From: an uncultured Microbacteriaceae bacterium
Lineage (GTDB): Bacteria > Actinomycetota > Actinomycetes > Actinomycetales > Microbacteriaceae
Length of the DNA: 64,000 nt
Direction of reading: 5' to 3'
NCBI GenBank assembly: GCA_947487835.1
Contig: CANKXX010000008.1
Coordinates: 1 to 64,000 of the forward strand
Below the pieces are notes generated by a model. It had not been told where the DNA came from, did no database searches, and worked only from the letters and a program-made list of their open reading frames with translations. Shown here in pieces: positions 43,323 to 54,526 of this stretch (the stretch's first letter is position 1; every line of letters starts with the position of its first letter). The position numbers were made by a program, and so were the translations under genes.

Positions 43323-44303
43323 ATGGTTCGACTTCGGCGCAGCGACTCGACGCGACCGGGGTACAAGCGCGTACGGTCCGGCACCGGGTTCAGCTATCGC
43401 GACCCCAAGGGCGGATCGGTGGCCGACGCCGAGATGCGCGAGCGCATCGAGAAGCTCGCCATCCCGCCGGCCTGGACCGACGTGTGGATCGCCCCGTACG
43501 CGAACGGCCACATCCAGGCCACGGGCATCGACTCCGCGGGCCGACGGCAGTACATCTACCATCCGACCTGGCGCGAGCAGAAGGACCGGATCAAGTTCGA
43601 CCGCGCGCTGAAGCTCGCGGAGTCGCTGCCCAGCGCCCGCCGCTTCGTCACCATGGACCTGCGCGACCCGGAGCCGAGCAAGCAGCGCGCTCTCGCCACG
43701 GCGTTCCGGATGCTGGACACCGGGTCACTCCGGGTCGGCTCCGAGCGGTACGCGGAGGCCAACGGCAGCCATGGCCTGACGACGCTGCTGTGCTCCCACG
43801 CGAAGGTGAGCGGCAACACCGTGCAGCTCAACTTCCCGGCCAAGAGCGGCCAGGAGTGGGAGTCGGCGATCACCGATCCCGACCTCGCGTCGGTCGTGCG
43901 CAGCCTGAAGCGCCGAGGCGGCAACTCCCGGTTGCTCGCCTACCGTGAGGGCAAGCGCTGGCGCACCATCGACGCGTCGGACGTCAACGGCTACGTGCGG
44001 GAGCGGACCGGTGGCGAGTTCACCGCGAAGGACTTCCGCACGCTGCACGGCACGATCGCGGCGGCCATCAGCCTCGCCAAGCACGGGCCGGAGTCCACCA
44101 AGTCCGGCCGCACCCGGGCCCTCGCCCAGGCGATGCGGGACGCCGCGGAGGTGCTGGGGAACACCCCGACGATCGCGAAGACGAGCTACGTCGACCCCCG
44201 GGTCGTCGACGAGTACATCCACGGCCGCACCATCGACCCCCGCCGGCTGAACTCCGCGGAGTCCGAGCTGCGCTCCCTGCTCTACGCCGCCGACGCGGCC
44301 TGA
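43323..44303 (+). CDS. DNA topoisomerase IB
   Basis: This 326-residue enzyme is a bacterial type IB topoisomerase. The N-terminal domain includes GYKRVRSGTGFSYRDPKGG and PPAWTDVWIAPYANGHIQATGIDSAGRRQYIYHP; the catalytic domain includes LLCSHAKVSG, DFRTLHGTIAAA and the nucleophile in IAKTSYVDPRVV (Tyr289). It relaxes DNA supercoils through a 3'-phosphotyrosyl bond. A 10-bp gap separates it from the DUF1275 gene; a possible bidirectional terminator lies downstream. Confidence 0.93.
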   Translation: MVRLRRSDSTRPGYKRVRSGTGFSYRDPKGGSVADAEMRERIEKLAIPPAWTDVWIAPYANGHIQATGIDSAGRRQYIYHPTWREQKDRIKFDRALKLAESLPSARRFVTMDLRDPEPSKQRALATAFRMLDTGSLRVGSERYAEANGSHGLTTLLCSHAKVSGNTVQLNFPAKSGQEWESAITDPDLASVVRSLKRRGGNSRLLAYREGKRWRTIDASDVNGYVRERTGGEFTAKDFRTLHGTIAAAISLAKHGPESTKSGRTRALAQAMRDAAEVLGNTPTIAKTSYVDPRVVDEYIHGRTIDPRRLNSAESELRSLLYAADAA

Positions 44304-44847
44304 GCGCCCCCTATGCGGCCGGCGCACGCGCTCCGTTGCGGGGCCGCCGGCGAGCCGGCAGAACGCGTCCGGACGGATTCGGAATAGCTCCCGAGAGGGG
44401 GCGGTTGGCATGGGGGAGAGGCCCGGAATTCCGGGCCTCCGAGCGCGACACGCCCGGGTTGCACGCAGCCGGTGGATGTGGCAAACTCGTCTAGTTCAAC
44501 ATTTCGGCCCGGGGTGGAGTGCGCGTGCGCGCGTATCGCCCGCTGCGGCCGGATCACTGCCAGGCAGTGCATAGACGCGATTCGACTCGCAGTCTAGGCC
44601 GCGGGCAGCAGGACACAGCTTAATTCGACTCCCCAGTAGACATGGGTGAACCATGTCCTACGGTCCGGCCCCGAGCCGGACGGGGAGGTCGGGGGAGGTG
44701 CGCGGCGGGCGGATGCCCGTGCGGGCCGGCCCGGCCTCGACAGAGGCAACGCTTGACAGAAGAACAGTGGTGCAACAGAAGTCGTGCTACTAGACGCGTC
44801 CAATACGGCGGCAGCCGCAAGACGCTTGAAAGAGAGAGAGTCGCAAC
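44304..44847. other. Long intergenic region before the S10 operon
   Basis: These 544 bp hold a perfect 22-nt palindrome (44418-44439) and a probable long leader of rpsJ. TTGACA at 44753-44758 has no matching -10 box at usable spacing. Other weak candidates near 44459-44497 also fail. No gene is supported. Confidence 0.65.
44418..44439. repeat. Perfect 22-nt palindrome
   Basis: Arms gaggcccggaa and ttccgggcctc are exact inverse complements with no spacer. It could fold to a 9-bp stem with an AATT loop, and might end topoisomerase transcription in either direction, though no U-run follows. Confidence 0.7.
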
Positions 44848-45156
44848 ATGGCGGGACAGAAGATCCGCATCCGACTTAAGTCATACGACCACGAGGTCAT
44901 CGACACCTCGGCACGCAAGATCGTCGACACGGTCACCCGCGCGGGTGCTCAGGTCGTCGGCCCCGTGCCGCTGCCGACGGAGAAGAACGTGGTGGTCGTC
45001 ATCCGTTCTCCCCACAAGTACAAGGACAGCCGCGAGCACTTCGAGATGCGTACCCACAAGCGTCTGATCGACATCGTCGACCCGACGCCGAAGGCCGTCG
45101 ACTCGCTCATGCGACTCGACCTTCCGGCCGACGTCAACATCGAGATCAAGCTCTAA
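44848..45156 (+). CDS. rpsJ: 30S ribosomal protein S10
   Basis: This 102-residue S10 heads the operon: [18 protein letters not shown] ... [23 protein letters not shown]. Its ribosome-binding site (aaagagagag) is modest. It is a 30S head protein and also the NusE transcription factor. Seven base pairs separate it from rplC. Confidence 0.98.
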   Translation: MAGQKIRIRLKSYDHEVIDTSARKIVDTVTRAGAQVVGPVPLPTEKNVVVVIRSPHKYKDSREHFEMRTHKRLIDIVDPTPKAVDSLMRLDLPADVNIEIKL

Positions 45157-45163
45157 GGGAACC

Positions 45164-45817
45164 ATGTCTACCGCTACCAAGACTTTCAACGGTCTGCTGG
45201 GCACGAAGCTTGGCATGACCCAGGTGTGGGACGAGAACAACAAGCTCATCCCGGTCACCGTCGTGCAGATCACGCCGAACGTCGTCACCCAGGTGCGTAC
45301 GCCCGAGGTCGACGGCTACTCCGCGATCCAGATCGCGTACGGCCAGATCGACCCCCGCAAGGCCAACAAGCCCGCGACCGGTCACTTCGACAAGGCCGGC
45401 GTCACGCCGCGCCGTCACCTCACCGAGGTGCGCACCGCCAACGCCGCCGAGTACACGCTCGGCCAGGAGATCGGCGTCGACGTGTTCGAGGCCGGCTCCA
45501 AGGTCGACGTCGTCGGCACCAGCAAGGGCAAGGGCTTCGCCGGTGTCATGAAGCGTCACAACTTCAAGGGTGTCTCGGCGTCGCACGGTTCGCACCGCAA
45601 CCACCGCAAGCCCGGCTCGATCGGCGCGTCCTCGACGCCCAGCCGCGTGTTCAAGGGCATGCGCATGGCCGGTCGCATGGGTGGCGAGCGCGTCACCGTG
45701 CTGAACCTCGCCGTGCACTCCGTGGATGCCGAGAACGGCCTCCTGCTGGTCAAGGGTGCCGTCCCCGGCGCTCGCGGCCGCATCGTATTCGTCCGCAACG
45801 CAGTGAAGGGGAAGTAG
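45164..45817 (+). CDS. rplC: 50S ribosomal protein L3
   Basis: This 217-residue L3 carries the usual segments: [17 protein letters not shown], the internal [15 protein letters not shown] and [34 protein letters not shown] loop that reaches toward the peptidyl transferase centre. It binds 23S rRNA early in 50S assembly. Three base pairs precede rplD. Confidence 0.98.
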   Translation: MSTATKTFNGLLGTKLGMTQVWDENNKLIPVTVVQITPNVVTQVRTPEVDGYSAIQIAYGQIDPRKANKPATGHFDKAGVTPRRHLTEVRTANAAEYTLGQEIGVDVFEAGSKVDVVGTSKGKGFAGVMKRHNFKGVSASHGSHRNHRKPGSIGASSTPSRVFKGMRMAGRMGGERVTVLNLAVHSVDAENGLLLVKGAVPGARGRIVFVRNAVKGK

Positions 45818-45820
45818 TTC

Positions 45821-46480
45821 ATGGCTACCGCAACCCAGATCGACGTCCTGAACGCCTCGGGTGAGAAGGCCGGTTCGGTCGAGCTCCCCGCGGAGATCTT
45901 CGACGTCCAGACCAACATCCCGCTGATCCACCAGGTCGTCGTCGCCCAGCTCGCCGCGGCGCGCCAGGGTACGCACAAGACCAAGAACCGTGGCGAGGTG
46001 TCCGGCGCCGGCCGCAAGCCGTTCAAGCAGAAGGGAACCGGTCGCGCCCGTCAGGGATCGATCCGCGCTCCCCAGATGACCGGTGGTGGCATCGTCCACG
46101 GACCGACGCCGCGCAACTACTCGCAGCGCACCCCCAAGAAGATGATCGCCGCCGCGCTGCTCGGATCGCTGTCCGACCGCGCCCGCGGTGGACGCGTCCA
46201 CGTCGTCGAGAGCCTGTTCGCGGGCGAGACGCCGTCGACGAAGGCCGCTCTCGCGCTGCTGACGAACATCGCCATCTCGAAGCACATCCTCATCGTGCTC
46301 GAGCGCGACGACGACGCCAGCCACCTGAGCGTCCGCAACATCCCGACCGTGCACGTGATCTCGTACGACCAGCTCAACGCGTACGACGTCCTCGTGAGCG
46401 ACGACATCGTCTTCACCCGCGCCGCGTTCGACGCGTTCGTCGGCAGCAAGACGCGCAGCAAGGAAGAGGTCAGCGCATGA
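45821..46480 (+). CDS. rplD: 50S ribosomal protein L4
   Basis: This 219-residue L4 has [36 protein letters not shown], the extended loop lining the exit tunnel. In E. coli L4 represses its operon; no such leader structure was identified here. Its stop overlaps the rplW start by 4 bp. Confidence 0.98.
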   Translation: MATATQIDVLNASGEKAGSVELPAEIFDVQTNIPLIHQVVVAQLAAARQGTHKTKNRGEVSGAGRKPFKQKGTGRARQGSIRAPQMTGGGIVHGPTPRNYSQRTPKKMIAAALLGSLSDRARGGRVHVVESLFAGETPSTKAALALLTNIAISKHILIVLERDDDASHLSVRNIPTVHVISYDQLNAYDVLVSDDIVFTRAAFDAFVGSKTRSKEEVSA

Positions 46481-46776
46481 GCGCCGTCAACAAGGACCCC
46501 CGCGACGTCATCATCGCGCCGGTCGTCTCCGAGAAGAGCTACGGCCTGATCGATGCCGGCAAGTACACCTTCGAGGTGGACCCCCGCTCGAACAAGACCG
46601 AGATCAAGCTCGCCATCGAGAAGATCTTCAACGTGCAGGTCGCGTCGATCAACACCCTCAACAAGAAGGGCAAGACGCGTCGCACCCGCTTCGGCATCGG
46701 CAAGCGCAAGGACACGAAGCGTGCCATCGTCACGCTGAAGTCCGGATCCATCGACATCTTCACGGCAGTCGGCTAA
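46477..46776 (+). CDS. rplW: 50S ribosomal protein L23
   Basis: This 99-residue L23 has [40 protein letters not shown] and the tunnel-exit loop [21 protein letters not shown]. It docks SRP and trigger factor. Translation is coupled to rplD by overlap. Confidence 0.98.
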   Translation: MSAVNKDPRDVIIAPVVSEKSYGLIDAGKYTFEVDPRSNKTEIKLAIEKIFNVQVASINTLNKKGKTRRTRFGIGKRKDTKRAIVTLKSGSIDIFTAVG

Positions 46777-46807
46777 GCGACCCCGGGACAAGAGGACTTT
46801 CACACAC

Positions 46808-47647
<840 letters not shown>

Positions 47648-47659
47648 GAGTTGTAGAAG

Positions 47660-47941
47660 ATGCCACGCAGTCTCAAGAAGGGCCCCTTCGTTGACGACCA
47701 CCTGCTCCGCAAGGTGGTAACGGCGAACGAGGCCAAGAACAAGAACGTGATCAAGACCTGGTCGCGCCGCTCGATGATCGTTCCCGCGATGCTGGGTCAC
47801 ACCATCGCCGTGCACGACGGTCGCAAGCACATCCCGGTGTTCGTCACCGAGACCATGGTCGGTCACAAGCTCGGCGAGTTCGCGCCGACGCGCACCTTCC
47901 GTGGACACGTGAAGGACGACAAGAAGGGTCGTCGCCGCTAA
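47660..47941 (+). CDS. rpsS: 30S ribosomal protein S19
   Basis: This 93-residue S19 begins [18 protein letters not shown] and ends [12 protein letters not shown], with [22 protein letters not shown] in the middle. It is a 30S head protein next to the A-site finger. Normal length. Confidence 0.98.
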   Translation: MPRSLKKGPFVDDHLLRKVVTANEAKNKNVIKTWSRRSMIVPAMLGHTIAVHDGRKHIPVFVTETMVGHKLGEFAPTRTFRGHVKDDKKGRRR

Positions 47942-47967
47942 CGCGGTGACGAATGAGGAGGAGAGAA

Positions 47968-48375
47968 ATGGTGGAGTCGATCGCACGCGTGCGACACATC
48001 CGCGTCACCCCCATGAAGGCCCGGCGCGTCGTTGACATGATCCGCGGCAAGCAGGCGCTCGAGGCGCTCGCGATCCTGAAGTTCGCGCCCCAGGGTGCCA
48101 GCGAGCCCGTCTACAAGCTCGTCGCGTCGGCCATGGCCAACGCCCGGGTGAAGGCGGACGCCTCGAACAGCTACCTCGACGAGCAGGACCTCGTCGTGAC
48201 CCGCGCGTTCGTCGACGAGGGCACGACGCTCAAGCGTTTCCAGCCCCGTGCCCAGGGCCGCGCGTTCCAGATCCTGAAGCGCACGAGCCACATCACGATC
48301 GTGCTTGCCACCCCGGAGGACGCCCCTGAGGCTCCCGTCCGCGGTGCAGGCAAGAAGAAGGCGAGGACCAACTAA
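47968..48375 (+). CDS. rplV: 50S ribosomal protein L22
   Basis: This 135-residue L22 starts at ATG 47968, with GAGGAGGAG upstream; an upstream in-frame ATG at 47953 gives the extra MRRRE and is less likely. The tunnel loop [22 protein letters not shown] is intact. The stop overlaps the rpsC start (TAATG). Confidence 0.96.
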   Translation: MVESIARVRHIRVTPMKARRVVDMIRGKQALEALAILKFAPQGASEPVYKLVASAMANARVKADASNSYLDEQDLVVTRAFVDEGTTLKRFQPRAQGRAFQILKRTSHITIVLATPEDAPEAPVRGAGKKKARTN

Positions 48376-49154
48376 TGGGCCAGAAAGTAAACCCGTACGG
48401 TTTCCGTCTCGGTATCACGACCGACCACGTGTCGCGTTGGTTCTCGGACAGCACCAAGAAGGGCCAGCGTTACAGCGACTTCGTCGCCGAGGACGTGAAG
48501 ATCCGCAGCATGCTGAAGACCTCGCTCGACCGCGCCGGCGTGGCGCGCATCGAGATCGAGCGCACCCGTGACCGCGTCCGCGTCGACATCCACACCGCCC
48601 GTCCGGGCATCGTGATCGGTCGCCGTGGCGCCGAGGCCGAGCGCATCCGCGCCGACCTCGAGAAGCTCACCGGCAAGCAGATCCAGCTGAACATCCTCGA
48701 GGTCAAGAACCCCGAGGCCGAGGCCCAGCTCGTGGCCCAGGGCATCGCCGAGCAGCTGAGCGCCCGCGTGGCGTTCCGCCGTGCGATGCGCAAGGGCCTG
48801 CAGGGCGCGCAGCGCGCCGGCGCCAAGGGTGTCCGCATCCAGGTGTCCGGCCGTCTCGGCGGCGCCGAGATGAGCCGTTCCGAGTTCTACCGCGAGGGTC
48901 GGGTTCCGCTGCACACGCTGCGCGCGAACATCGACTACGGCTTCTACGAGGCTCGCACCACCTTCGGCCGCATCGGCGTGAAGGTGTGGATCTACAAGGG
49001 CGACATCACCAACAAGGAGCTTGCTCGCGAGCAGGCCAACCAGAAGTCATCGCGCCCCGAGCGTCGTGACGGCCGCGATGGCGACCGCTCGCGTCGTGAC
49101 CGTGGGCCGCGCACCGAGGCCGCTCCCGCGGCTGCCGCAGGAGTTGAGGCGTAA
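48375..49154 (+). CDS. rpsC: 30S ribosomal protein S3
   Basis: This 259-residue S3 has [23 protein letters not shown], the KH-type RNA segment and [11 protein letters not shown]. After about residue 215 it has a basic, Arg/Asp-rich then Ala-rich extension ([18 protein letters not shown]...) longer than in E. coli; such tails are common in actinobacteria. It guards the mRNA entry channel. Confidence 0.97.
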   Translation: MGQKVNPYGFRLGITTDHVSRWFSDSTKKGQRYSDFVAEDVKIRSMLKTSLDRAGVARIEIERTRDRVRVDIHTARPGIVIGRRGAEAERIRADLEKLTGKQIQLNILEVKNPEAEAQLVAQGIAEQLSARVAFRRAMRKGLQGAQRAGAKGVRIQVSGRLGGAEMSRSEFYREGRVPLHTLRANIDYGFYEARTTFGRIGVKVWIYKGDITNKELAREQANQKSSRPERRDGRDGDRSRRDRGPRTEAAPAAAAGVEA

Positions 49155-49156
49155 CC

Positions 49157-49576
49157 ATGTTGATCCCACGCAGAGTCAAGCACCGCAAGCAGCACCACCC
49201 GGGCCGCAGCGGCCAGGCGACCGGAGGCACCGAGGTCAGCTTCGGTGAGTACGGCATCCAGGCGCTCACGCCCGCCTACGTCACGAACCGTCAGATCGAG
49301 TCCGCTCGTATCGCCATGACGCGTCACATCAAGCGTGGTGGAAAGGTGTGGATCAACATCTACCCCGATCGCCCGCTCACCAAGAAGCCCGCCGAGACCC
49401 GCATGGGTTCCGGTAAGGGTTCCCCCGAGTGGTGGGTCGCGAACGTCAAGCCGGGTCGCGTGCTCTTCGAGCTCAGCGGCGTCGACGAGACGATCGCGCG
49501 CGAAGCCCTCACCCGGGCCATCCACAAGCTGCCGCTCAAGGCACGCATCATCAAGCGCGAGGAGGGCGACGCGTAA
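49157..49576 (+). CDS. rplP: 50S ribosomal protein L16
   Basis: This 139-residue L16 has [55 protein letters not shown] and an intact end. It positions tRNA in the A site. Its stop shares a base with the rpmC start. Confidence 0.98.
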   Translation: MLIPRRVKHRKQHHPGRSGQATGGTEVSFGEYGIQALTPAYVTNRQIESARIAMTRHIKRGGKVWINIYPDRPLTKKPAETRMGSGKGSPEWWVANVKPGRVLFELSGVDETIAREALTRAIHKLPLKARIIKREEGDA

Positions 49577-49941
49577 TGGCGATCGGATCCAAGGAGCTCG
49601 CTCCCACCGAGCTCGACACTTTTGAGGACGAGCGACTCGTCGAAGAGCTGAAGAAGGCCAAGGAGGAGCTGTTCAACCTGCGCTTCCAGGCCGCAACCGG
49701 TCAGCTCGAGGGCCACGGGCGCATCCGCTCCGTGAAGCGCGACATCGCCCGTCTGTACACGGTCATCCGCGAGCGCGAGCTCGGCATCCGGGCGACCCCC
49801 GCTCCGGTCGAGGCTGCGGCCCCGGTCGAGAAGAAGAAGTCCAAGAAGGCCAAGGACTCGGACCAGGTGAGCACTGAGGCCGTGGCCCCGGCCGCGACTG
49901 CCGAGGCGCCGACCGCCGAGACCGCCGAGGAGAGCAAGTAA
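49576..49941 (+). CDS. rpmC: 50S ribosomal protein L29 with long C-terminal extension
   Basis: This 121-residue L29 has a normal N-terminal core ([34 protein letters not shown] ... [22 protein letters not shown]) of about 75 residues. It is followed by an about 45-residue tail of Lys blocks and Ala/Glu/Thr ([13 protein letters not shown] then TAETAEESK). Usual L29 is 60-80 residues. The tail would project near the tunnel exit. Confidence 0.95.
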   Translation: MAIGSKELAPTELDTFEDERLVEELKKAKEELFNLRFQAATGQLEGHGRIRSVKRDIARLYTVIRERELGIRATPAPVEAAAPVEKKKSKKAKDSDQVSTEAVAPAATAEAPTAETAEESK

Positions 49942-50252
49942 TGGCACAGGTAGAAAACGCCGGCCACGAGTCGGCCGTCCACGACGTCAAGGAGGCGGGC
50001 GCTCGCGGTTACCGCAAGACCCGTCGTGGCTACGTGACCAGCGACAAGATGGAGAAGACCATCGTCGTCGAGGTCGAGGACCGCGTGAAGCACCCGCTGT
50101 ACGGCAAGGTCATCCGCCGCACCTCCAAAGTCAAGGCGCACGACGAGGCGAACACCGCCGGCGTCGGCGACCTCGTCCTGATCAGCGAGACCCGTCCGCT
50201 CAGCGCCTCCAAGCGCTGGAGGCTCGTCGAGATCCTAGAGAAGGCCAAGTAA
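49941..50252 (+). CDS. rpsQ: 30S ribosomal protein S17
   Basis: This 103-residue S17 has [27 protein letters not shown] and [20 protein letters not shown]. The first ~25 residues ([19 protein letters not shown]) form an N-terminal extension before the usual GYRKTRRG start. It binds 16S rRNA early in assembly. Confidence 0.97.
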   Translation: MAQVENAGHESAVHDVKEAGARGYRKTRRGYVTSDKMEKTIVVEVEDRVKHPLYGKVIRRTSKVKAHDEANTAGVGDLVLISETRPLSASKRWRLVEILEKAK

Positions 50253-50284
50253 GCCCCCGGGCTTGCTTGAAGGAGGAATAGACA

Positions 50285-50653
50285 GTGATTCAGCAGGAAT
50301 CCCGCCTGAAGATCGCCGACAACACCGGTGCCAAGGAGATCCTCACCATCCGCGTTCTCGGTGGCTCCGGCCGTCGTTACGCCGGCCTCGGTGACGTCAT
50401 CGTCGCCACGGTGAAGGACGCGATCCCGGGCGGCAACGTCAAGAAGGGTGACGTCGTCAAGGCGGTCATCGTTCGCACCAAGAAGGAGACCCGTCGTGAC
50501 GACGGCTCCTACATCAAGTTCGACGAGAACGCCGCGGTGATCTTGAAGAATGACGGGGAGCCCCGCGGCACCCGCATCTTCGGGCCGGTCGGTCGCGAGC
50601 TCCGCGACAAGAAGTTCATGAAGATCATCTCGCTGGCGCCGGAGGTTATCTAG
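50285..50653 (+). CDS. rplN: 50S ribosomal protein L14
   Basis: This 122-residue L14 starts at GTG 50285 with GGAGGAAT upstream: [18 protein letters not shown] ... [29 protein letters not shown]. It forms part of the intersubunit bridge. Confidence 0.98.
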   Translation: MIQQESRLKIADNTGAKEILTIRVLGGSGRRYAGLGDVIVATVKDAIPGGNVKKGDVVKAVIVRTKKETRRDDGSYIKFDENAAVILKNDGEPRGTRIFGPVGRELRDKKFMKIISLAPEVI

Positions 50654-50655
50654 TC

Positions 50656-51015
50656 ATGGCAAACATCAAGAAGGGTGACCTCGTCCAGGTCATCAGCGGT
50701 CGCACCCAGGCCCGCGGCGGAGACCGCGGCAAGCAGGGGCGCGTGATCGATGTCCTGGTCGAGAAGAACCGCGTCGTCGTCGAGGGCGTCAACTTCGTCA
50801 CCAAGCACGTGCGCGTCGGACAGACGCAGCGCGGCAGCAAGACCGGTGGCATCGAGACGCACGAGGCTCCCATCCACGTCTCCAACGTGGCCCTGGTCGA
50901 CCCCGAGTCGAAGAAGCCGACCCGCGTCGGTTTCCGCACGGAGACGATCGAGAAGGACGGCAAGCGCAAGACCATCCGCGTGCGCTACGCCAAGAAGTCA
51001 GGTAAGGACCTGTAA
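50656..51015 (+). CDS. rplX: 50S ribosomal protein L24
   Basis: This 119-residue L24 has the KOW segment [42 protein letters not shown] and ends KKSGKDL. It is an assembly initiator at the tunnel exit. Its stop overlaps the rplE start. Confidence 0.98.
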   Translation: MANIKKGDLVQVISGRTQARGGDRGKQGRVIDVLVEKNRVVVEGVNFVTKHVRVGQTQRGSKTGGIETHEAPIHVSNVALVDPESKKPTRVGFRTETIEKDGKRKTIRVRYAKKSGKDL

Positions 51016-51608
51016 TGACCGACACCACTACTGCCGCGTCGGCTGTCAAGGTGCAGCCGCGCCTGAAGCAGAAGTACCAGACCGAGATCTCGGACAAGCT
51101 GAAGGCCGACCTCGGCTTCACGAACGTCCACCAGGTGCCGAACCTGGTGAAGATCGTCGTGAACATGGGCGTCGGTGAGGCTGCCCGCGACGGCAAGATC
51201 ATCGAGGGTGCGGTCGCCGACCTCACCAAGATCACCGGCCAGAAGCCCCAGGTCACCAAGGCCCGCAAGTCCATCGCGCAGTTCAAGCTGCGCGAGGGCC
51301 AGCCGATCGGCGCGCACGTCACGCTGCGCGGCGACCGCATGTGGGAGTTCCTGGACCGCCTGCTCTCGCTCTCGCTTCCCCGTATCCGCGACTTCCGCGG
51401 ACTCAGCCCGAAGCAGTTCGACGGCAGCGGCAACTACACGTTCGGTCTCACGGAGCAGTCGATGTTCCACGAGATCGACCAGGACCGCATCGACCGCGTC
51501 CGCGGTATGGACATCACGGTCGTGACCACCGCCAAGACGGACGAGGAGGGTCGCGCGCTGCTCCGCCAGCTCGGCTTCCCGTTCCAGTCCGAGACGGCCG
51601 GCAACTAG
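51015..51608 (+). CDS. rplE: 50S ribosomal protein L5
   Basis: This 197-residue L5 has [40 protein letters not shown] and [21 protein letters not shown]. It contacts 5S rRNA. It is followed by a 132-bp gap where rpsN would be expected. Confidence 0.98.
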   Translation: MTDTTTAASAVKVQPRLKQKYQTEISDKLKADLGFTNVHQVPNLVKIVVNMGVGEAARDGKIIEGAVADLTKITGQKPQVTKARKSIAQFKLREGQPIGAHVTLRGDRMWEFLDRLLSLSLPRIRDFRGLSPKQFDGSGNYTFGLTEQSMFHEIDQDRIDRVRGMDITVVTTAKTDEEGRALLRQLGFPFQSETAGN

Positions 51609-51648
51609 GTCCACCCCGCTCCACCAGCACCACCCAGCACCACCTGAC

Positions 51649-51674
51649 GGTGTCCGGCAATTCGGCCGGGCACC
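51649..51674 (+). promoter_or_regulatory. Hairpin in the rplE-rpsH gap
   Basis: A 10-bp stem with one G-U pair (ggtgtccggc / gccgggcacc) closes a 6-nt AATTCG loop, with no U-run afterwards. It sits where rpsN is missing and about 67 nt before rpsH, so an RNA role is possible. Confidence 0.4.
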
Positions 51675-51740
51675 ATGACGACCACAGGTCGGCATTCGTG
51701 TAACGGATGACGAAACCAGGCCAGAAAGGCAAGACCCATC

Positions 51741-52139
51741 ATGACGATGACAGATCCGGTCGCAGACATGCTGACCAGACTGCGCAACGCTAACTCGGCG
51801 TTCCACGACTCCGTGTCGCTGCCGAACAGCAAGCTCAAGACCAACATCGCAGAGATCCTGAAGACCGAGGGCTACATCTCGGACTGGAAGGTCGACGACG
51901 CGCGCGTCGGAACCACCCTGACGATGAACCTCAAGTACGGCCCCAACCGTGAGCGCTCCATCTCCGGGATCAAGCGGGTCTCCAAGCCCGGCCTCCGCGT
52001 CTACGCGAAGTCGACCGAGATCCCCAGCGTCCTCGGCGGCCTCGGCGTCGCGATCCTGTCCACCTCCTCCGGTCTGCTGACCGACCGGCAGGCTGCGAAG
52101 AAGGGCGTGGGTGGGGAAGTCCTCGCCTACGTGTGGTAA
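51741..52139 (+). CDS. rpsH: 30S ribosomal protein S8
   Basis: This 132-residue S8 has [43 protein letters not shown] and ends [11 protein letters not shown]. In E. coli it represses the spc operon. The ribosome-binding site gaaagg is about 15 nt upstream. Confidence 0.98.
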   Translation: MTMTDPVADMLTRLRNANSAFHDSVSLPNSKLKTNIAEILKTEGYISDWKVDDARVGTTLTMNLKYGPNRERSISGIKRVSKPGLRVYAKSTEIPSVLGGLGVAILSTSSGLLTDRQAAKKGVGGEVLAYVW

Positions 52140-52145
52140 CTCGTC

Positions 52146-52682
52146 ATGTCACGTATCGGAAGACTTCCCATCGACATCCCCGCCGGTGTCGACATCACGG
52201 TGAACGGCTCTGACGTCACCGTCAAGGGCCCGAAGGGCGAGCTCTCGCTCACCGTCAAGGAGCCCATCACCGTCGAGATCGCGGAGAACCAGGTCGTGGT
52301 CTCGCGCCCGAACGACGAGCGCGAGTCGCGTTCGCTGCACGGTCTCACCCGCACGCTCATCGCCAACCAGGTGCTCGGCGTCACCCAGGGCTACTCCAAG
52401 GGCCTCGAGGTCGTCGGAACCGGTTACCGCGTGACCGCTCGCGGCACCGCCGTCGAGTTCGCGCTCGGCTTCTCGCACCCCGTCGTGGTGGAGCCGCCGG
52501 CCGGCATCTCGTTCACGGTCGAGGGCAACAACCGCATGACGGTCTCCGGCATCGACAAGCAGGCCGTCGGTGAGGTCGCCGCAAACATTCGCAAGATTCG
52601 TAAGCCCGAGCCCTACAAGGGCAAGGGTGTGCGCTACGCAGGCGAGGTCGTTCGCCGCAAGGCCGGAAAGAGTGGTAAGTAA
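52146..52682 (+). CDS. rplF: 50S ribosomal protein L6
   Basis: This 178-residue L6 has [20 protein letters not shown] and [26 protein letters not shown]. It lies near the factor-binding site. Its stop overlaps the rplR start by one base. Confidence 0.98.
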   Translation: MSRIGRLPIDIPAGVDITVNGSDVTVKGPKGELSLTVKEPITVEIAENQVVVSRPNDERESRSLHGLTRTLIANQVLGVTQGYSKGLEVVGTGYRVTARGTAVEFALGFSHPVVVEPPAGISFTVEGNNRMTVSGIDKQAVGEVAANIRKIRKPEPYKGKGVRYAGEVVRRKAGKSGK

Positions 52683-53053
52683 TGGCTCTCGGAGTTAGAG
52701 GCAAGAGCAAGTCCGCCGCCCGCGGTCGCAGGCACCTGCGTCTTCGCAAGAAGGTCGTCGGCAGCGCCGAGCGTCCCCGTCTCGTTGTCACCCGCTCGGC
52801 CCGCCACGTCTTCGTGCAGGTCGTCGACGACAGCAAGGGCCACACCGTCGCGTCCGCATCGACCCTCGAGGCCGACATGCGCACGTTCGACGGTGACAAG
52901 ACCGCCAAGGCCCACCGTGTGGGCGAGCTGGTCGCCGAGCGCGCCAAGCAGGCCGGTATCGAGGCCGTCGTATTTGACCGTGGTGGTAACCGTTACGCAG
53001 GACGCGTCGCGGCTATCGCCGAGGGAGCTCGAGAGGGCGGATTGAAGCTGTGA
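52682..53053 (+). CDS. rplR: 50S ribosomal protein L18
   Basis: This 123-residue L18 has [39 protein letters not shown] and [24 protein letters not shown]. It binds 5S rRNA. Its stop overlaps the rpsE GTG by 4 bp. Confidence 0.98.
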   Translation: MALGVRGKSKSAARGRRHLRLRKKVVGSAERPRLVVTRSARHVFVQVVDDSKGHTVASASTLEADMRTFDGDKTAKAHRVGELVAERAKQAGIEAVVFDRGGNRYAGRVAAIAEGAREGGLKL

Positions 53054-53775
53054 GCACTGAGAACGTAGTACCCGAGACGGAGCCCGTCGTGGCTGCCGTG
53101 ACCGAAACGCGGGAGCCCGACGTGGCCGCCGTGTCCGAGACGCCGGTCGAGACCGCCGCGTCGAGCTCCGCCGGATCGGGTGAGCCCCGCGAGGGCCGCC
53201 GCGGCGGGCGCGAGCGCAACCCCAACCGCGACCGCGGTGCGCGTGATGCCGACAAGAGCCAGTTCCTGGAGCGCGTCGTCACCATCAACCGCGTGTCCAA
53301 GGTGGTCAAGGGTGGTCGTCGCTTCAGCTTCACCGCCCTCGTGGTCGTCGGAGACGGCAACGGACTGGTGGGTGTCGGCTACGGCAAGGCCCGCGAGGTC
53401 CCGACCGCCATCTCAAAGGGCGTCGAGGAGGCGAAGAAGAACTTCTTCCGCGTCCCGCGCTCCGGCAACACCATCCCGCACCCCGTGCAGGGTGAGGCCG
53501 CTGCCGGTGTCGTCCTCCTGCGCCCCGCGTCGGGTGGTACCGGTGTTATCGCCGGTGGCCCCGTCCGCGCCGTGCTCGAGTGCGCCGGCATCCACGACGT
53601 CCTCAGCAAGTCGCTCGGTTCGTCGAACACGATCAACATCGTGCACGCGACCGTCGCCGCCCTGAAGCGGCTCGAGGAGCCCCGCGCGGTCGCCGCGCGT
53701 CGTGGCCTCGAGGCCGACCACGTCATCCCGGCCCGCCTCCTGCGCGCCGAGACCGAAGCGAAGGCAGGTGCCTGA
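53050..53775 (+). CDS. rpsE: 30S ribosomal protein S5 with extended N-terminus
   Basis: This 241-residue S5 starts at GTG 53050. The S5 core begins near residue 72 ([34 protein letters not shown]). Before it is an extension of about 70 residues, first acidic then Arg/Gly-rich ([23 protein letters not shown]). E. coli S5 is 167 residues. It is a decoding-fidelity protein. Confidence 0.96.
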   Translation: MSTENVVPETEPVVAAVTETREPDVAAVSETPVETAASSSAGSGEPREGRRGGRERNPNRDRGARDADKSQFLERVVTINRVSKVVKGGRRFSFTALVVVGDGNGLVGVGYGKAREVPTAISKGVEEAKKNFFRVPRSGNTIPHPVQGEAAAGVVLLRPASGGTGVIAGGPVRAVLECAGIHDVLSKSLGSSNTINIVHATVAALKRLEEPRAVAARRGLEADHVIPARLLRAETEAKAGA

Positions 53776-53957
53776 TGGCCCAGCTCAAGGTGACCCAGAT
53801 CAAGTCCAGGATCAGCGAGAAGCAGAACCAGCGCGATACGCTGCGCAGCCTGGGCCTCAGGCGGATCGGCCAGACGGTCGTCCGTGAGGACAACAAGCAG
53901 AACCGTGGCTACGTGAAGACTGTCGCTCACCTGGTCAAGGTCGAGGAGATTGACTAA
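53775..53957 (+). CDS. rpmD: 50S ribosomal protein L30
   Basis: This 60-residue L30 starts at ATG 53775 with [20 protein letters not shown] and ends [14 protein letters not shown]. Its start overlaps the rpsE stop and its stop overlaps the rplO start, so three genes are chained by TGATG/TAATG overlaps. Confidence 0.97.
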   Translation: MAQLKVTQIKSRISEKQNQRDTLRSLGLRRIGQTVVREDNKQNRGYVKTVAHLVKVEEID

Positions 53958-54469
53958 TGGCTGAGATCAACGAGACAGCCTCCACCGAGGCGAAGACGGG
54001 TGCGGCCTCCGCTCCCGCGACCACCGCTCGCGAGCAGGTGCTGAAGGTCCACCACCTCCGCCCCGCCAAGGGTGCCAAGACCGCACGCACGCGTGTCGGT
54101 CGCGGTGAGGGCTCCAAGGGTAAGACCGCGGGCCGTGGCACCAAGGGCTCGAAGGCCCGCTACCAGGTGCGCATCGGCTTCGAGGGTGGCCAGATGCCGC
54201 TGCACATGCGTACGCCGAAGCTGCGCGGGTTCAAGAACCCGTTCCGCGTCGAGTACCAGGTGGTCAACCTGGCCAAGCTCGCCGAGCTCTACCCGCAGGG
54301 CGGCGACGTGACCATCACCGACCTCGTGGCCAAGGGCGCAGTTCGCAAGAACGAGAAGGTCAAGGTTCTCGGAGACGGCGACATTGCGGTTAAGCTGAGC
54401 GTTGCGGTCGACAAGGTCTCGGCTTCCGCTGAGCAGAAGATCGTGGCCGCAGGCGGCTCCGTCAACTAG
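53957..54469 (+). CDS. rplO: 50S ribosomal protein L15
   Basis: This 170-residue L15 has a ~20-residue Ala/Thr/Glu N-terminal leader before [37 protein letters not shown] and [21 protein letters not shown]. It is the last ribosomal protein gene before secY, from which it is separated by two hairpins. Confidence 0.97.
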   Translation: MAEINETASTEAKTGAASAPATTAREQVLKVHHLRPAKGAKTARTRVGRGEGSKGKTAGRGTKGSKARYQVRIGFEGGQMPLHMRTPKLRGFKNPFRVEYQVVNLAKLAELYPQGGDVTITDLVAKGAVRKNEKVKVLGDGDIAVKLSVAVDKVSASAEQKIVAAGGSVN

Positions 54470-54473
54470 GGTT

Positions 54474-54506
54474 CATCGGATGGTCGGCACCGCCGGCCAT
54501 CCGATG
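54474..54506 (+). terminator. First hairpin between rplO and secY
   Basis: A 15-bp stem with one G-U pair (catcggatggtcggc / gccggccatccgatg) closes a 3-nt loop and is followed by gtctgtt. It is terminator-like but with a weak U-tail, so partial termination or an RNA processing site is likely. Confidence 0.65.
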
Positions 54507-54526
54507 GTCTGTTAAAGCACTGGGAC

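Noticed and set aside
44441-44460. Fragment gcgacacgccc as a family A remnant
   Set aside because: Only one short word matches and no second arm exists.
44753-44785. S10 promoter at TTGACA 44753
   Set aside because: No acceptable -10 box lies 16-19 bp downstream.
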